DNA of 7,197 nt from Chromobacteriaceae bacterium. Lineage in GTDB: Bacteria > Pseudomonadota > Gammaproteobacteria > Burkholderiales > Aquaspirillaceae. Positions 1 to 6,947 of this stretch are shown one piece after another. Under the pieces are notes generated by a model. That model was not told the DNA's origin and searched no databases. It saw nothing but the letters and a program-made list of their open reading frames with translations. Location of the stretch: contig JASLDQ010000229.1 in assembly GCA_030151505.1 (NCBI GenBank), positions 1 through 7,197 on the forward strand. The letters run 5' to 3'. Both the position numbers and the translations under genes were made by a program. Within the stretch, counting starts at the first letter, position 1. Every line of letters begins with the position of its first letter.

Positions 1-989
1 CCCTGCACAAGGCCAGCATCGCCATCGTGGACGAGGACCGCTCGCCGCTGTCGGCCCGCGTCGCCGCCGCCTTCTACCCACCCTATTTCCTCGCACCCCG
101 AATGGTGTCGCTGCCCGAGGTCGACCCGGGCATGGATGCCGGCACCTACACCTTCGTGCTCGACATCCCGCCCGACTTCCAGCGCGACGTGCTGGCGGGC
201 AAGAGCCCGACGGTCCAGCTCAACGTGGATGCCACCCGCATGAGCCAGGCCTTCACCGGCAGCGGCTACATCCAGCAGATCGTGCTGACCGAGGTGAACG
301 AATTCGTGCAAGGCCATCGCGGCGGCAGCGCGCTGCCGGTCGAACTGGCGACGCGGATGCGCTTCAACCCCAATCTGGAACAGGCCTGGTTCGGCGCGCT
401 GATGGAGATCATCAATATGGTCACCATGCTCTCCACCATCCTCACCGGCGCCGCGCTGATCCGCGAGCGCGAACGCGGCACCATCGAGCACCTGCTGGTG
501 ATGCCGGTGACGCCGACCGAGATCATGCTGGCCAAGGTCTGGTCGATGGGGCTGGTGGTGCTGGCGGGGGCGGCGCTGTCGCTGTCGCTAGTGATCCAGG
601 GCGTGCTGGGCGTGCCGGTGGAAGGCTCGGTGGCGCTGTTTCTTGGCGTGGCGGCGCTGCACCTGTTCGCCACCACCTCGATGGGGATTTTCCTCGCCAC
701 GGTGGCGCGTTCCATGCCGCAGTTCGGCATGCTGATGATGCTCACGCTGATCCCACTGCAACTGCTGTCGGGCGGCGCCACCCCGCGCGAGAGCATGCCG
801 CAGCTGGTGCAGGACATCATGCTGGCCGCCCCAACCACCCACTTCGTCTCCGCCAGCCAGGCCATCCTCTACCGCGCCGCCGGGGTGGACGTGGTGTGGC
901 CGCAGTTCCTCGCCATCCTCGCCATCGGCACGGTGTTCTTCTGCATCGCGCTGGCGCGCTTTCGCAAGACCATCAGCCAGATGGCCTGA
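1..989 (+). CDS. yhhJ: ABC-2 type export permease, YhhJ-like (5'-truncated)
   Basis: This is the inner-membrane permease subunit of an ABC exporter of the ABC-2/YhhJ class. The reading frame is open from base 3 and enters the window already coding, so the true start lies upstream; about 50 N-terminal residues, including the first membrane helix, are missing by comparison with E. coli YhhJ as I remember it. What is visible: a soluble extracytoplasmic part (bases 3 to about 390) with the family stretches DAGTYTFVLDIPPDFQRDVL and NVDATRMSQAFTG; then five hydrophobic segments (about bases 393-455, 540-617, 627-710, 720-776 and 900-957); the ABC-2 signature RERERGTIEHLL at 462-497, followed by VMPVTPTEIM; and LSGGATPRESMPQ near 765-803. 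It ends FRKTISQMA, very like the E. coli C-terminus. In enterobacteria yhhJ follows a HlyD-type gene (yhiI) and the ATPase gene rbbA, so these are expected just left of the window. The exported substrate is unknown. Confidence 0.93.
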   Translation, partial: LHKASIAIVDEDRSPLSARVAAAFYPPYFLAPRMVSLPEVDPGMDAGTYTFVLDIPPDFQRDVLAGKSPTVQLNVDATRMSQAFTGSGYIQQIVLTEVNEFVQGHRGGSALPVELATRMRFNPNLEQAWFGALMEIINMVTMLSTILTGAALIRERERGTIEHLLVMPVTPTEIMLAKVWSMGLVVLAGAALSLSLVIQGVLGVPVEGSVALFLGVAALHLFATTSMGIFLATVARSMPQFGMLMMLTLIPLQLLSGGATPRESMPQLVQDIMLAAPTTHFVSASQAILYRAAGVDVVWPQFLAILAIGTVFFCIALARFRKTISQMA

Positions 990-1327
990 ACCCGCCGTAC
1001 CGGTCATCGCCATGGCAGACAGGCATGGCGCGCCGATCCGGGCCGACTTCGGTGCCACTCGACACCAGTACGGACCTCACGGCAGCGGCAGGCCGCCTGA
1101 CATCGACGCCGAACGCCAGAAGCTCCAGGACAAGCCGAACCGGTGCCGGCGGCACTCCGCCGAGCAGGAGGGCGTCTCCGCCCCTGCCAGACCGGCTCAG
1201 GTCCGGGGCACCGAGAGGCCTCGCACCGGCTTTCTCGCCGCGTTGCCCCTTCCCTGCCTGCCCGGCGTGCCTCGCCTTGCGCCGGCAACACACTTGATGC
1301 CGGCCGCCGCCACAGGGACATCCCGGT
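990..1327. other. Noncoding GC-rich spacer between convergent genes
   Basis: This 338-base stretch separates the convergent yhhJ-like and nucleoid-protein genes. The short open frames in it overlap one another on both strands, are arginine- and proline-rich, and have no family-like motif or convincing ribosome binding site, so I call no gene. It holds several dyads without a T-tract: GTGCC/GGCAC at 1143-1155, an imperfect stem around 1163-1187, and GCCGGCA/TGCCGGC (arms 1281-1287 and 1298-1304, 10-base loop), which lies 24 bases past the stop of the - strand gene. The last may fold in the 3' end of that transcript, but it lacks the U-run of an intrinsic terminator. Confidence 0.6.
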
Positions 1328-2344
1328 TCAATCCGGCCGTCGCTGCAAGGTCAGGGTCAGGGTGATTTCGCCTTCGCCGTCGTTGAGCGAATGGATGTTC
1401 TTGAGCGTGGTGCCCGACGGCAGCAGGACGCTGACGCCATGGCCGACCCCGTATTTGCTCAGGGTGCGTTCCAGCCGCTTGGCCATGCCCGGTCCCGGCA
1501 GGCGGGCCTCTTCGTCCAGTGCGAAACCGTAGGACTCGGCCGCGCTGTCGAAAGCCTGGCTGACCTGTTCGCGCGGCACGAACTTCTCCACCACTGCGCT
1601 CAGCTGTCCGGTCGACACATCCTCGGCCGCGCCGCAGAAGCTCAGCACCTCGTCCTTGAACTGCGCCTGGCGCAACGGGTCCTCGATTTCCTCCGACAGT
1701 TGCTCCACCACCTCGGCCATCATCCGGCTGCTGGAAACCTGGTCCGGCACGCGCATCGCCTGCAGGAAATCCTCCAGCCAGAACTTGGCCTGCTGGCCCA
1801 GCCGGTCGACCGCATACACGTAGGGGCCGTGCTCCAGCAGCAAGGCGCCCTTGTCGATCAGGCGCGGGTTGATCCCGGTCGCATGCTGGATGTCGAACAC
1901 CGCGTCGGATTCGATCACGGTCAGGAAATCGTCGCGAATCTCGGACTTGAACACCCCGATGGCACGCTGGCTGCGCTCGCCGTCGGCCAGGCCGTCGAAC
2001 AGCACCACCAGCAGATCGCCGGCGCTGATGTTGGGATGCTGCGAACGGGCGTACAGGTGTTTGGCGATGCGCTGCGACAGCGCCAGGAAATCCAGCTCGC
2101 CGTTAAAGAATTCGCGGGAGTAGTGGTACAGCTCGTTGAGCTTGAGGTCGGTTTCATGGAAGAACTGGTGCTTCTTCTTGTCCGACACGATGCCCTTGAG
2201 ATAGCCGTCCAGTATCAGCCCGGACACCTCTTCCCCCACCTCGGCGCTGCGCTCGGACAACTGCAGCGGCTCGCCGCGCGAGGGGTTGCCCACCCGGTGG
2301 ACCGCCAGACATTCGACCCGGGATTGGTTGATCGACAATTGCAT
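1328..2344 (-). CDS. Nucleoid-associated protein, NdpA/YejK family (37 kDa)
   Basis: The 338-residue product matches the bacterial 37-kDa nucleoid-associated protein family (PF04245; E. coli YejK is about 335 residues), cytoplasmic proteins that associate with the nucleoid and whose precise role is poorly understood. Support is the full family length and layout: an N-terminal SINQ segment, the ELDFLALSQRIAKHLY helix (84-99), the strand DLLVVLFDG (110-118), FKSEIRDDFLTV (132-143), the conserved acidic/hydrophobic block around INPRLIDKGALLL (158-170), and a C-terminal region ending in beta-rich GEITLTLTLQRR (325-336). No signal peptide or membrane helix is seen. It resembles the clade with FKSE...FLTV rather than the classic Pseudomonas/E. 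coli NdpA sequences I remember. Read on the - strand, the ATG is preceded by GGCAGGTAG, a fair Shine-Dalgarno. It lies downstream of the MocR-type gene on the same strand but is separated from it by a terminator. Family fairly sure; function inferred from family only. Confidence 0.85.
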   Translation of the reverse strand: MQLSINQSRVECLAVHRVGNPSRGEPLQLSERSAEVGEEVSGLILDGYLKGIVSDKKKHQFFHETDLKLNELYHYSREFFNGELDFLALSQRIAKHLYARSQHPNISAGDLLVVLFDGLADGERSQRAIGVFKSEIRDDFLTVIESDAVFDIQHATGINPRLIDKGALLLEHGPYVYAVDRLGQQAKFWLEDFLQAMRVPDQVSSSRMMAEVVEQLSEEIEDPLRQAQFKDEVLSFCGAAEDVSTGQLSAVVEKFVPREQVSQAFDSAAESYGFALDEEARLPGPGMAKRLERTLSKYGVGHGVSVLLPSGTTLKNIHSLNDGEGEITLTLTLQRRPD

Positions 2345-2373
2345 GCTCTACCTGCCACGACAAAACGGAATTG

Positions 2374-2411
2374 GAAAACAAAAACGGGCCGCGCGACCAC
2401 ACAGCCCGTTT
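2374..2411 (-). terminator. Intrinsic terminator after the MocR-type gene
   Basis: Read on the - strand, arms AAACGGGC and GCCCGTTT (2404-2411 and 2382-2389) enclose 14 bases that can extend the stem by five more pairs, using G-U wobbles, to a GGUC tetraloop. The stem runs into TTTTTGTTTT, a good U-tract. It lies about 75 bases past the stop of the MocR-type gene, so it ends that transcript. There is no T-tract in the + direction. Only about 29 bases separate the U-tract from the start codon of the next - strand gene. Confidence 0.85.
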
Positions 2412-2486
2412 CAGATATATCACCCGCGGCTGCAAGCGCGCCGCGTCGGGCCGGAATTCTGACAGCCCGCGGCCGCCGCCGCCAGT

Positions 2487-3920
2487 TCAGGCGGCGCGTT
2501 CCAGCTGCAGCCGGGCCAGCTCGCCCAACCGCGCCAGCCGCGCTTCCTGCGCGGCATCCCACGGCGCGGTACACGACAGGCGCAGGCAGTTGCGGTAGGC
2601 GCCGCGCGGCGAGAACAGCGGCCCCGGGGCAAAACCGATGCCTTCATGACGGGCGGCGTGGAAGAGCTGGACGCTGTCGTACGGTTCGGGCAGCTCGACC
2701 CAGAGCACAAAACCGCCCTGCGGCGACGTCAGCCGGGTGCCCGCCGGAAAGTAGCGTTCGACTCCGGCCGCCACCGCCTGCATCTGCGTGGCCAGAACGC
2801 GGCGGAACTGGCGCATGTGGCGGGCATAGCCGCCGTTTTCCAGAAAGCGCGCCAGCACGAGCTGATTGATTCGGGGCGTGGAATGGGTGCCGAGGTACTT
2901 CTGCACCTCGATCCGGGGCCGGTGGCGCCCCGCCTCGATCCAGCCGACCCGCAAGCCCGGCGACACGTTTTTCGTCAGCGAGGCGCAGTAGAGGATGTTG
3001 CCGCTGCGGTCGAAGGCCTTGATCGGCCGCGGCCGGTGCGGGCCGAAATGGAATTCGCCGTACACATCGTCCTCGATCAGCGGAATGTTGCGGCTGGCCA
3101 GCAGTTCGGCCACGCGTTCCTTGGCGCTGTCCGGCATCAGGGAACCGAGCGGATTGGAGAAGTTCGGCACCAGCACCACCACCTGCACCGCCCCGTCGCG
3201 CGTGGCCAGCTCCAGCGCCTCGACCGAGATGCCCCGCTCCGGGTCGGTCGGAATTTCCACCACCCGCAGATCCATCGCTTCGAGGCAGCGCAGCAGGGAA
3301 AAATACGCCGGCGACTCGACCGCGACCACGTCTCCCGGCCGGGTCAGGGCGCGCAGGGCCAGGTTGAGTCCTTCGATCGCGCCATGGGTGATGATGACGT
3401 TCTCCGGCGCGATCTGCCCGCCCCACTCCACCGACTTGCGCGCAATCTGCCGCCGCAGTTCCGGAATGCCGCCCGGCGAGCCGTAGTCGGCCAGCGCCTC
3501 GGGGTGGCGGCGCACGCAGTCGATCATCAGTTTCTGCATCTGCGCGACCGGCAGCAGCTCCGGCGCAGGGGCCGCACTGCGAAACCCGTGGATGGTGCGC
3601 GGCGCGTCGGTGGAAATTTCCTGCACATAGCTCCACAGCAGCGGATCGACCGTCACTTCCACCGGTTCGGTCGGCTGGGCGATGGCCGTGCGCGGCAGGC
3701 GACGCGCGACAAAAAAGCCCGACTGGGGCCGGGCCTCGACCAGTCCCAGATCCTCCAGTACCCGGAAGGCTTCCTGCACCGTGCTGAGGCTCAGGCCGCG
3801 ACGCATCCGCATTTCGCGCAAGGATGGCAGGCGTTCGCCGACACGCAGGATGCCGGCGTCGATCTGGCCGGCGATGTCGTCGGCGAGCTGCTGATAAAGC
3901 GGTGGGGTTCGTGCATTCAT
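2487..3920 (-). CDS. MocR-type transcriptional regulator (GntR wHTH + class I aminotransferase domain)
   Basis: A cytoplasmic, PLP-dependent regulator of the MocR subfamily of GntR proteins; numbering is for the 477-residue form. Residues 7-73 form a GntR winged helix-turn-helix (PLYQQLADDIAGQI, ERLPSLREM, LSLSTVQEAFRVLEDLGLVE, SGFFV). Residues about 110-475 are a fold-type I aminotransferase domain: DYGSPGGIPELR (145-156), SPAYF (203-207), the PNFSNPLG loop with Asn256, IEDDVYGEF with Asp284 and Tyr287, the Schiff-base Lys317 in SLTKNVSPGLRVGW, and Arg447 in NCLRLS for a carboxylate. All key PLP residues are present, so cofactor binding is likely; whether it catalyses anything is unknown. 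Such regulators often control amino-acid, vitamin B6 or transport genes. I chose the ATG at 3920 because family similarity begins there; an in-frame ATG at 3953 would add 11 residues and has a GGGGAA-like site upstream. The divergent DUF2917 gene and the operator-like repeats between them suggest it controls itself and that gene. Confidence 0.93.
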   Translation of the reverse strand: MNARTPPLYQQLADDIAGQIDAGILRVGERLPSLREMRMRRGLSLSTVQEAFRVLEDLGLVEARPQSGFFVARRLPRTAIAQPTEPVEVTVDPLLWSYVQEISTDAPRTIHGFRSAAPAPELLPVAQMQKLMIDCVRRHPEALADYGSPGGIPELRRQIARKSVEWGGQIAPENVIITHGAIEGLNLALRALTRPGDVVAVESPAYFSLLRCLEAMDLRVVEIPTDPERGISVEALELATRDGAVQVVVLVPNFSNPLGSLMPDSAKERVAELLASRNIPLIEDDVYGEFHFGPHRPRPIKAFDRSGNILYCASLTKNVSPGLRVGWIEAGRHRPRIEVQKYLGTHSTPRINQLVLARFLENGGYARHMRQFRRVLATQMQAVAAGVERYFPAGTRLTSPQGGFVLWVELPEPYDSVQLFHAARHEGIGFAPGPLFSPRGAYRNCLRLSCTAPWDAAQEARLARLGELARLQLERAA

Positions 3921-3957
3921 CGCTTCATCATACCCAATGACGCAACGCACCATAGAG

Positions 3958-4030
3958 ACAGTTCCCCGTCGGAACGACCGGTACAGTTAGCGGAATGCTG
4001 CCACTGTACCGGGCAAACCGGTTCGACTGT
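3958..4030. promoter_or_regulatory. Putative operator for the MocR-type regulator
   Basis: The divergent intergenic region holds a perfect inverted repeat, CCGGTACAGT (3978-3987) and ACTGTACCGG (4003-4012), separated by 15 bases. Additional half-site cores flank it: ACAGTT at 3958-3963, exactly 25 bases before the same hexamer at 3983-3988, and ACTGT at 4026-4030, 23 bases after the one at 4003-4007. The array is thus roughly symmetric, with two ACAGT cores on the left and two ACTGT cores on the right. MocR-type dimers are known to bind paired direct or inverted half-sites beside their own gene, which fits. I could not place convincing -35/-10 boxes in either direction, so the promoters are not called. 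Confidence 0.65.
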
Positions 4031-4095
4031 GTGGCTACTGCGCGCCCCGGCCGGCACTTAAGCTGTCGCTGTCATTTGGAGAAAGGAAAAACGAC

Positions 4096-4371
4096 ATGGA
4101 CAAGCTTTGCCTGCCCGACTGGAAGCTGCGGGCCTTCGATGGCGCCGTCGCCCGCGAACTCTACTGCGAATCCGGCACGGTCTGGATCACCCTGGCCGGC
4201 GAGGATGTGACCCTCTGGGCCGGACAATCCTGGCGGCACGATGTGCATCCCGGCCGCCGCCTGCTCGTTCAGGCCATGAACGGCGATGCGGTGCTGTGGG
4301 TGCACGACACCGAACCGCAGACCTCTCCTGCGCTGACGCGCTGGCTTCTGCCGATCCTGAGGACGGCCTGA
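4096..4371 (+). CDS. DUF2917 family protein
   Basis: A 91-residue protein that fits the DUF2917 family (PF11142), small proteins of unknown function predicted to form a cupin-like beta barrel. The family-like core is residues 11-69: LRAFDGAVARELYCESGTVWITLAGEDVTLWAGQSW, then HPGRRLLVQAMNGDAVLWV, with alternating strands and the characteristic SGTVWIT followed by a 'gd..L.aGqs' turn. The tail (72-91) is less conserved and ends in a hydrophobic WLLPIL. There is no signal peptide or clear membrane segment. The start is supported by GGAGAAAGGA at 4078-4087, eight bases before the ATG. It is divergent from the MocR-type regulator and followed by its own terminator, so it is probably a single-gene unit under that regulator. 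The function is unknown; the family call rests on pattern memory rather than a search. Confidence 0.82.
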   Translation: MDKLCLPDWKLRAFDGAVARELYCESGTVWITLAGEDVTLWAGQSWRHDVHPGRRLLVQAMNGDAVLWVHDTEPQTSPALTRWLLPILRTA

Positions 4372-4726
4372 CAGGTGCCCGGAATACCGTTACCCGCCAG
4401 CCCCTCCACGGTCCGCCGCCCTCCTGCCGATAATGGCGGGCTACGATCCGGACGGTCCCGTCCGCCAAACCGGCCGCGCAATGACTCTGCGCCACCGGTT
4501 TTTCTTTTGCCTTCCGCCCGAGCCCCCTGCCCCGGCCGCGTCGTCGCATCCGCTTGGTCGCTTCGCAGGGATGTCCCCTTGCGGCGCGGCTGACGACAGG
4601 CGCAGGACGCTGCACCGCCCACAGCGGTTTTCCGGGCGGGCTGGCCATGCCGCGAGGCACGCCGGCTTTAAGGCCGCAGTTTGCCGCCGATATCCGGAAT
4701 ACCCCTTCCGCACGAAAGAACCAGCC
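4372..4726. other. Noncoding region between the DUF2917 and ivy genes
   Basis: These 355 bases carry the terminator of the DUF2917 gene (4467-4508), a small perfect hairpin GGACGG/CCGTCC (4450-4463) just before it, and about 215 further bases leading to ivy. An open frame does run upstream of ivy from 4433, but it reads straight through the terminator, is arginine-rich and has no family-like content, so I treat it as chance. The decamer CCGGAATACC occurs at 4379-4388 and again at 4694-4703, which may be coincidence. I found no convincing sigma-70 promoter for ivy here. Confidence 0.55.
4467..4508 (+). terminator. Intrinsic terminator of the DUF2917 gene
   Basis: Arms AAACCGG (4467-4473) and CCGGTTT (4495-4501) pair. 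Inside a 2x2 mismatch, GCGCA (4476-4480) pairs with TGCGC (4488-4492) around a 7-base loop. The stem runs into TTTTTCTTTT, which gives the U-tract in the + direction. It lies about 95 bases past the DUF2917 stop. Confidence 0.8.
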
Positions 4727-5179
4727 ATGCGTACACTCATCCGGCCCGTCGCCCTGACGTTGACGATTCTGAGCAGCCCGCTTCTGGCGGCCCCCGCCGA
4801 TACGGCCACGCTGCGCGAACTGGTGGCGCAGCCCGGCTACCAGCAAGCGTGGAGCAAGGCCGTGCAGACCGCCAGACTGCCTTCTTGGGCGCGCACGTTC
4901 CATGGCCCCGCCACACCGGTCAGCGAAGTCGATTTCGAGGGCAAGCGCTACACCGTCGGCTGGGTATGCAAGCCGCACGACTGCGCCAACCACTTCATGT
5001 ACGGCGCCTTCTCCGGCGACGGCACGAAGGCATGGGCCCTGCGCGTCAGCGTAGAAGAACGCCCCGAAGCCGCCCGGACTCCAAGCCGGTACGCCCGCTA
5101 CCAGTGGATCGGCGCCCCGGACCAGACCATCCGGAACCTGCTCGTCACCGAACTGAAGAAAAATCCCAACTGGCAGTGA
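4727..5179 (+). CDS. ivy: Ivy-type inhibitor of c-type lysozyme (periplasmic)
   Basis: A 150-residue secreted protein of the Ivy family, which blocks c-type lysozyme by inserting a loop into its active site and so protects Gram-negative peptidoglycan. The diagnostic sequence is the inhibitory loop CKPHDC at residues 81-86 (codons from 4967), identical to the E. coli Ivy motif, with the two cysteines expected to form a disulfide. Also family-like are LPSW (51-54, LPAW in E. coli), the strand YTVGWVC before the loop, and a C-terminal LKKNPNW. Residues 1-22 form a Sec signal peptide (MRTLIR, then a hydrophobic run, SSPLLA), with cleavage likely near Ala21-Ala24. The ATG at 4727 was chosen because it begins this signal peptide; the upstream extension of the frame carries no Ivy-like sequence. 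The ribosome binding site is weak (GAAAGAA at 4714-4720). Flanking gaps on both sides suggest a single-gene unit. The natural target could be host lysozyme or the cell's own lytic enzymes. Confidence 0.92.
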   Translation: MRTLIRPVALTLTILSSPLLAAPADTATLRELVAQPGYQQAWSKAVQTARLPSWARTFHGPATPVSEVDFEGKRYTVGWVCKPHDCANHFMYGAFSGDGTKAWALRVSVEERPEAARTPSRYARYQWIGAPDQTIRNLLVTELKKNPNWQ

Positions 5180-5238
5180 CACCGCTGCGCCAACAGGCAG
5201 CAACCCCGAGCAACACGACCCGCCCCCAACTTTGATCC

Positions 5239-5268
5239 ATGACAAGCAATAGACATTTTCATTATAAT
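5239..5268 (+). promoter_or_regulatory. Predicted sigma-70 promoter of the chemoreceptor gene
   Basis: ATGACA at 5239-5244 (five of six to TTGACA) and a perfect TATAAT at 5263-5268 are separated by 18 bases. They sit in a conspicuously AT-rich patch (about 5240-5300) about 50 bases before the GTG start of the chemoreceptor. A second perfect TATAAT lies 13 bases on, at 5276-5281, with TAGACA at 5250-5255 but a long 20-base spacing, so it may be an alternative or overlapping promoter. Confidence 0.65.
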
Positions 5269-5305
5269 TAATTCGTATAATTACTTACATCATCCCTTAT
5301 TAAGC

Positions 5306-5310
5306 GAGGT
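5306..5310 (+). promoter_or_regulatory. Ribosome binding site fixing the GTG start
   Basis: GAGGT lies five bases before the GTG at 5316. The nearby ATG at 5326 is out of frame, and no in-frame ATG exists before the first membrane helix, so this site decides in favour of the GTG start. Confidence 0.7.
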
Positions 5311-5315
5311 CTCCG

Positions 5316-6947
5316 GTGTCAGGTCATGGCCAATCTCTGAAAACGCGTCTGTGTCTGCTCGGTCTGCTCAGCGTCCTTGGCGTGGCCTTGCTGGTCGGCC
5401 TGTCCCTCTGGTCCTCGCAACGCAACAAGGGGGATCTGGTGGAATTCGTCGACCAGTCCATCGCGCTGGACCGGCTGGCCACCAACACCTACGCCAACGG
5501 CCTGCAAATGGGCCAGGCCACGCGCAACATCGTGCTCGACCCGGGCAATGCCAAGGGCTATGACAACCATGCCAAGGCGGTGGAGAAGTTCTCGGCCCAG
5601 GTCGACAAGCTGCTCGTGCTGATGCGCAAGGCGCCCGACGCCGGCAGCATCCCGGCCGACCTGGAGGCCGGCATCAAGCTCTGGCGACCGCTGCAGGATC
5701 AGGCCATTGCGCTGGCCAAGGCCGGCCAGGCCACGGAAGCCGCCGCGTTCCTGACCGAGAAGGAAACGCCGGCATGGCGGGCGGTGCGCCAAATCCTGCT
5801 CGACCAGATGGAGCGCAGCCAGCAGACGGCCGAGCGGGAACGCCTTGATCTGATCGCCGCGCTGGAATCGGCCGGCCACACCGCGGCCCTCGTCGGGCTG
5901 ATCACCCTCGGTCTGGTCATCGTGGCGACGGTACTGGTCGGCCGCGGCGTGTTCCGGCAGATCGGCGCGGAACCGGCCTATACCGCCGATGCCCTGGGCC
6001 GCATCGCCCAGGGCGACCTCACCCGCGACATTCCGCTGAACGGCGCCGACAGCGAGAGCATTCTGGCCGCCACCCACGGCATGCAGGCCCGGCTGCGCGA
6101 ACTGATCGACCAGATTTCGCGGGGATCGCACTCGGTGCTGCAAGCCAGCGAGACCCTCAAGCAGAACTCGGAAGCGGTGACCAGCGAAGCTCAGGAGCAG
6201 AGCGAGGCCGCCACGGTCATCGCCACGGCGGTGGAAGAGCTGACGGTCAGCATCAGCGTCATGTCCGAACACGCGACCCAGGCGGTGTCCCTGTCGGCCG
6301 ACACCGAAACGAAGATGCGCGACAGCCTCGACAGCGTGCTGGCCACCACCAGCACCATCAACAAGGTGGCGGACAGCATGACCGAGTCCTCCGTCACCAT
6401 GGAGGACCTGTCCAACAAGGTGGCCAGCATCAACGGCATCGCCGAAACCATCCGCGACATCGCCGACCAGACCAATCTGCTCGCGCTCAACGCCGCCATC
6501 GAAGCGGCCCGCGCCGGCGAGCAGGGCCGAGGCTTTGCGGTGGTGGCGGACGAAGTTCGCAAGCTGGCCGAGCGCACCACCGCCTCGACGGCGGAAATCT
6601 CGGCCACCCTCGCCGACGTGCAGGCCAGCACCCGGATGGCGCTGGGCAATATGTCCCGCACCCAGGAACTGGCGCTCGAGGGCGCCCGCCACACCCAGCA
6701 GGTCCAGGCCACCGTGACCGGGCTGGATCAGGCCACCGCGACCGTGCGCGATGCGGTCGAATCGATCCAGCGCGCGCTGCAGGAGCAAAGCATGGCCAGC
6801 AACGACATCGCGCAGCGGGTCGAGCGCATCGCCCAGGGTATCGAGGACACCCACCGTTCCGCCGACAGCTCCAGTGCCAGCTCGCTTGAACTGCTCGAGC
6901 TGGCCCAGACGCTGCGCCAGCAGGTCGGTCGCTTCCGGACCGCCTGA
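5316..6947 (+). CDS. Methyl-accepting chemotaxis protein, 4HB-like sensor
   Basis: A 543-residue transmembrane chemoreceptor that would signal through CheW and CheA to the flagellar motor. Order: short cytoplasmic N-terminus; TM1 at 11-33; an all-helical periplasmic sensor at about 34-187 resembling the four-helix-bundle (4HB) class, with [18 protein letters not shown] (67-84); TM2 at 188-209; a HAMP linker at about 210-262 ([16 protein letters not shown]); then a long coiled-coil signalling domain. The hairpin tip is unmistakable: [20 protein letters not shown] (382-401), then [20 protein letters not shown] (402-421). It ends VGRFRTA, with no CheR/CheB-tethering pentapeptide such as NWETF. 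Glutamine- and glutamate-rich repeats around 290-310 and 485-510 are likely methylation regions. It starts at GTG, after GAGGT, and has its own AT-rich promoter and a terminator, so it is probably an orphan receptor; no other che gene is in the window. The ligand cannot be told from the sequence. Confidence 0.96.
   Translation: MSGHGQSLKTRLCLLGLLSVLGVALLVGLSLWSSQRNKGDLVEFVDQSIALDRLATNTYANGLQMGQATRNIVLDPGNAKGYDNHAKAVEKFSAQVDKLLVLMRKAPDAGSIPADLEAGIKLWRPLQDQAIALAKAGQATEAAAFLTEKETPAWRAVRQILLDQMERSQQTAERERLDLIAALESAGHTAALVGLITLGLVIVATVLVGRGVFRQIGAEPAYTADALGRIAQGDLTRDIPLNGADSESILAATHGMQARLRELIDQISRGSHSVLQASETLKQNSEAVTSEAQEQSEAATVIATAVEELTVSISVMSEHATQAVSLSADTETKMRDSLDSVLATTSTINKVADSMTESSVTMEDLSNKVASINGIAETIRDIADQTNLLALNAAIEAARAGEQGRGFAVVADEVRKLAERTTASTAEISATLADVQASTRMALGNMSRTQELALEGARHTQQVQATVTGLDQATATVRDAVESIQRALQEQSMASNDIAQRVERIAQGIEDTHRSADSSSASSLELLELAQTLRQQVGRFRTA

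Noticed and set aside
1012..1327. Short overlapping frames in the spacer after the yhhJ-like gene
   Set aside because: They occur in several frames on both strands at once, carry no family-like motif, and are expected by chance in GC-rich DNA.
2413..2420. TATATC as a -10 box for the nucleoid-protein gene
   Set aside because: The only nearby -35-like hexamer, TTGCAG, is about 10 bases away, far too close, and a terminator would lie in the leader.
1391..2869. Long + strand open frame opposite the nucleoid-protein and MocR-type genes
   Set aside because: It is histidine-, glutamine- and arginine-rich, typical of an antisense shadow in GC-rich DNA, and spans two well-supported - strand genes and the terminator between them.
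4429..4508. Possible small RNA: GATAAT box at 4429-4434 followed by a terminator at 4467-4508
   Set aside because: No -35 element at proper spacing, and the terminator is already explained as the end of the DUF2917 transcript.
4433..4726. N-terminal extension of the ivy frame (98 codons)
   Set aside because: It lacks a ribosome binding site, crosses a clear intrinsic terminator, is arginine-rich low-quality sequence, and the signal peptide begins at the internal ATG at 4727.
4187..5245. Long - strand open frame over the DUF2917-ivy region
   Set aside because: It overlaps two supported genes, runs through a terminator and has shadow-like composition.
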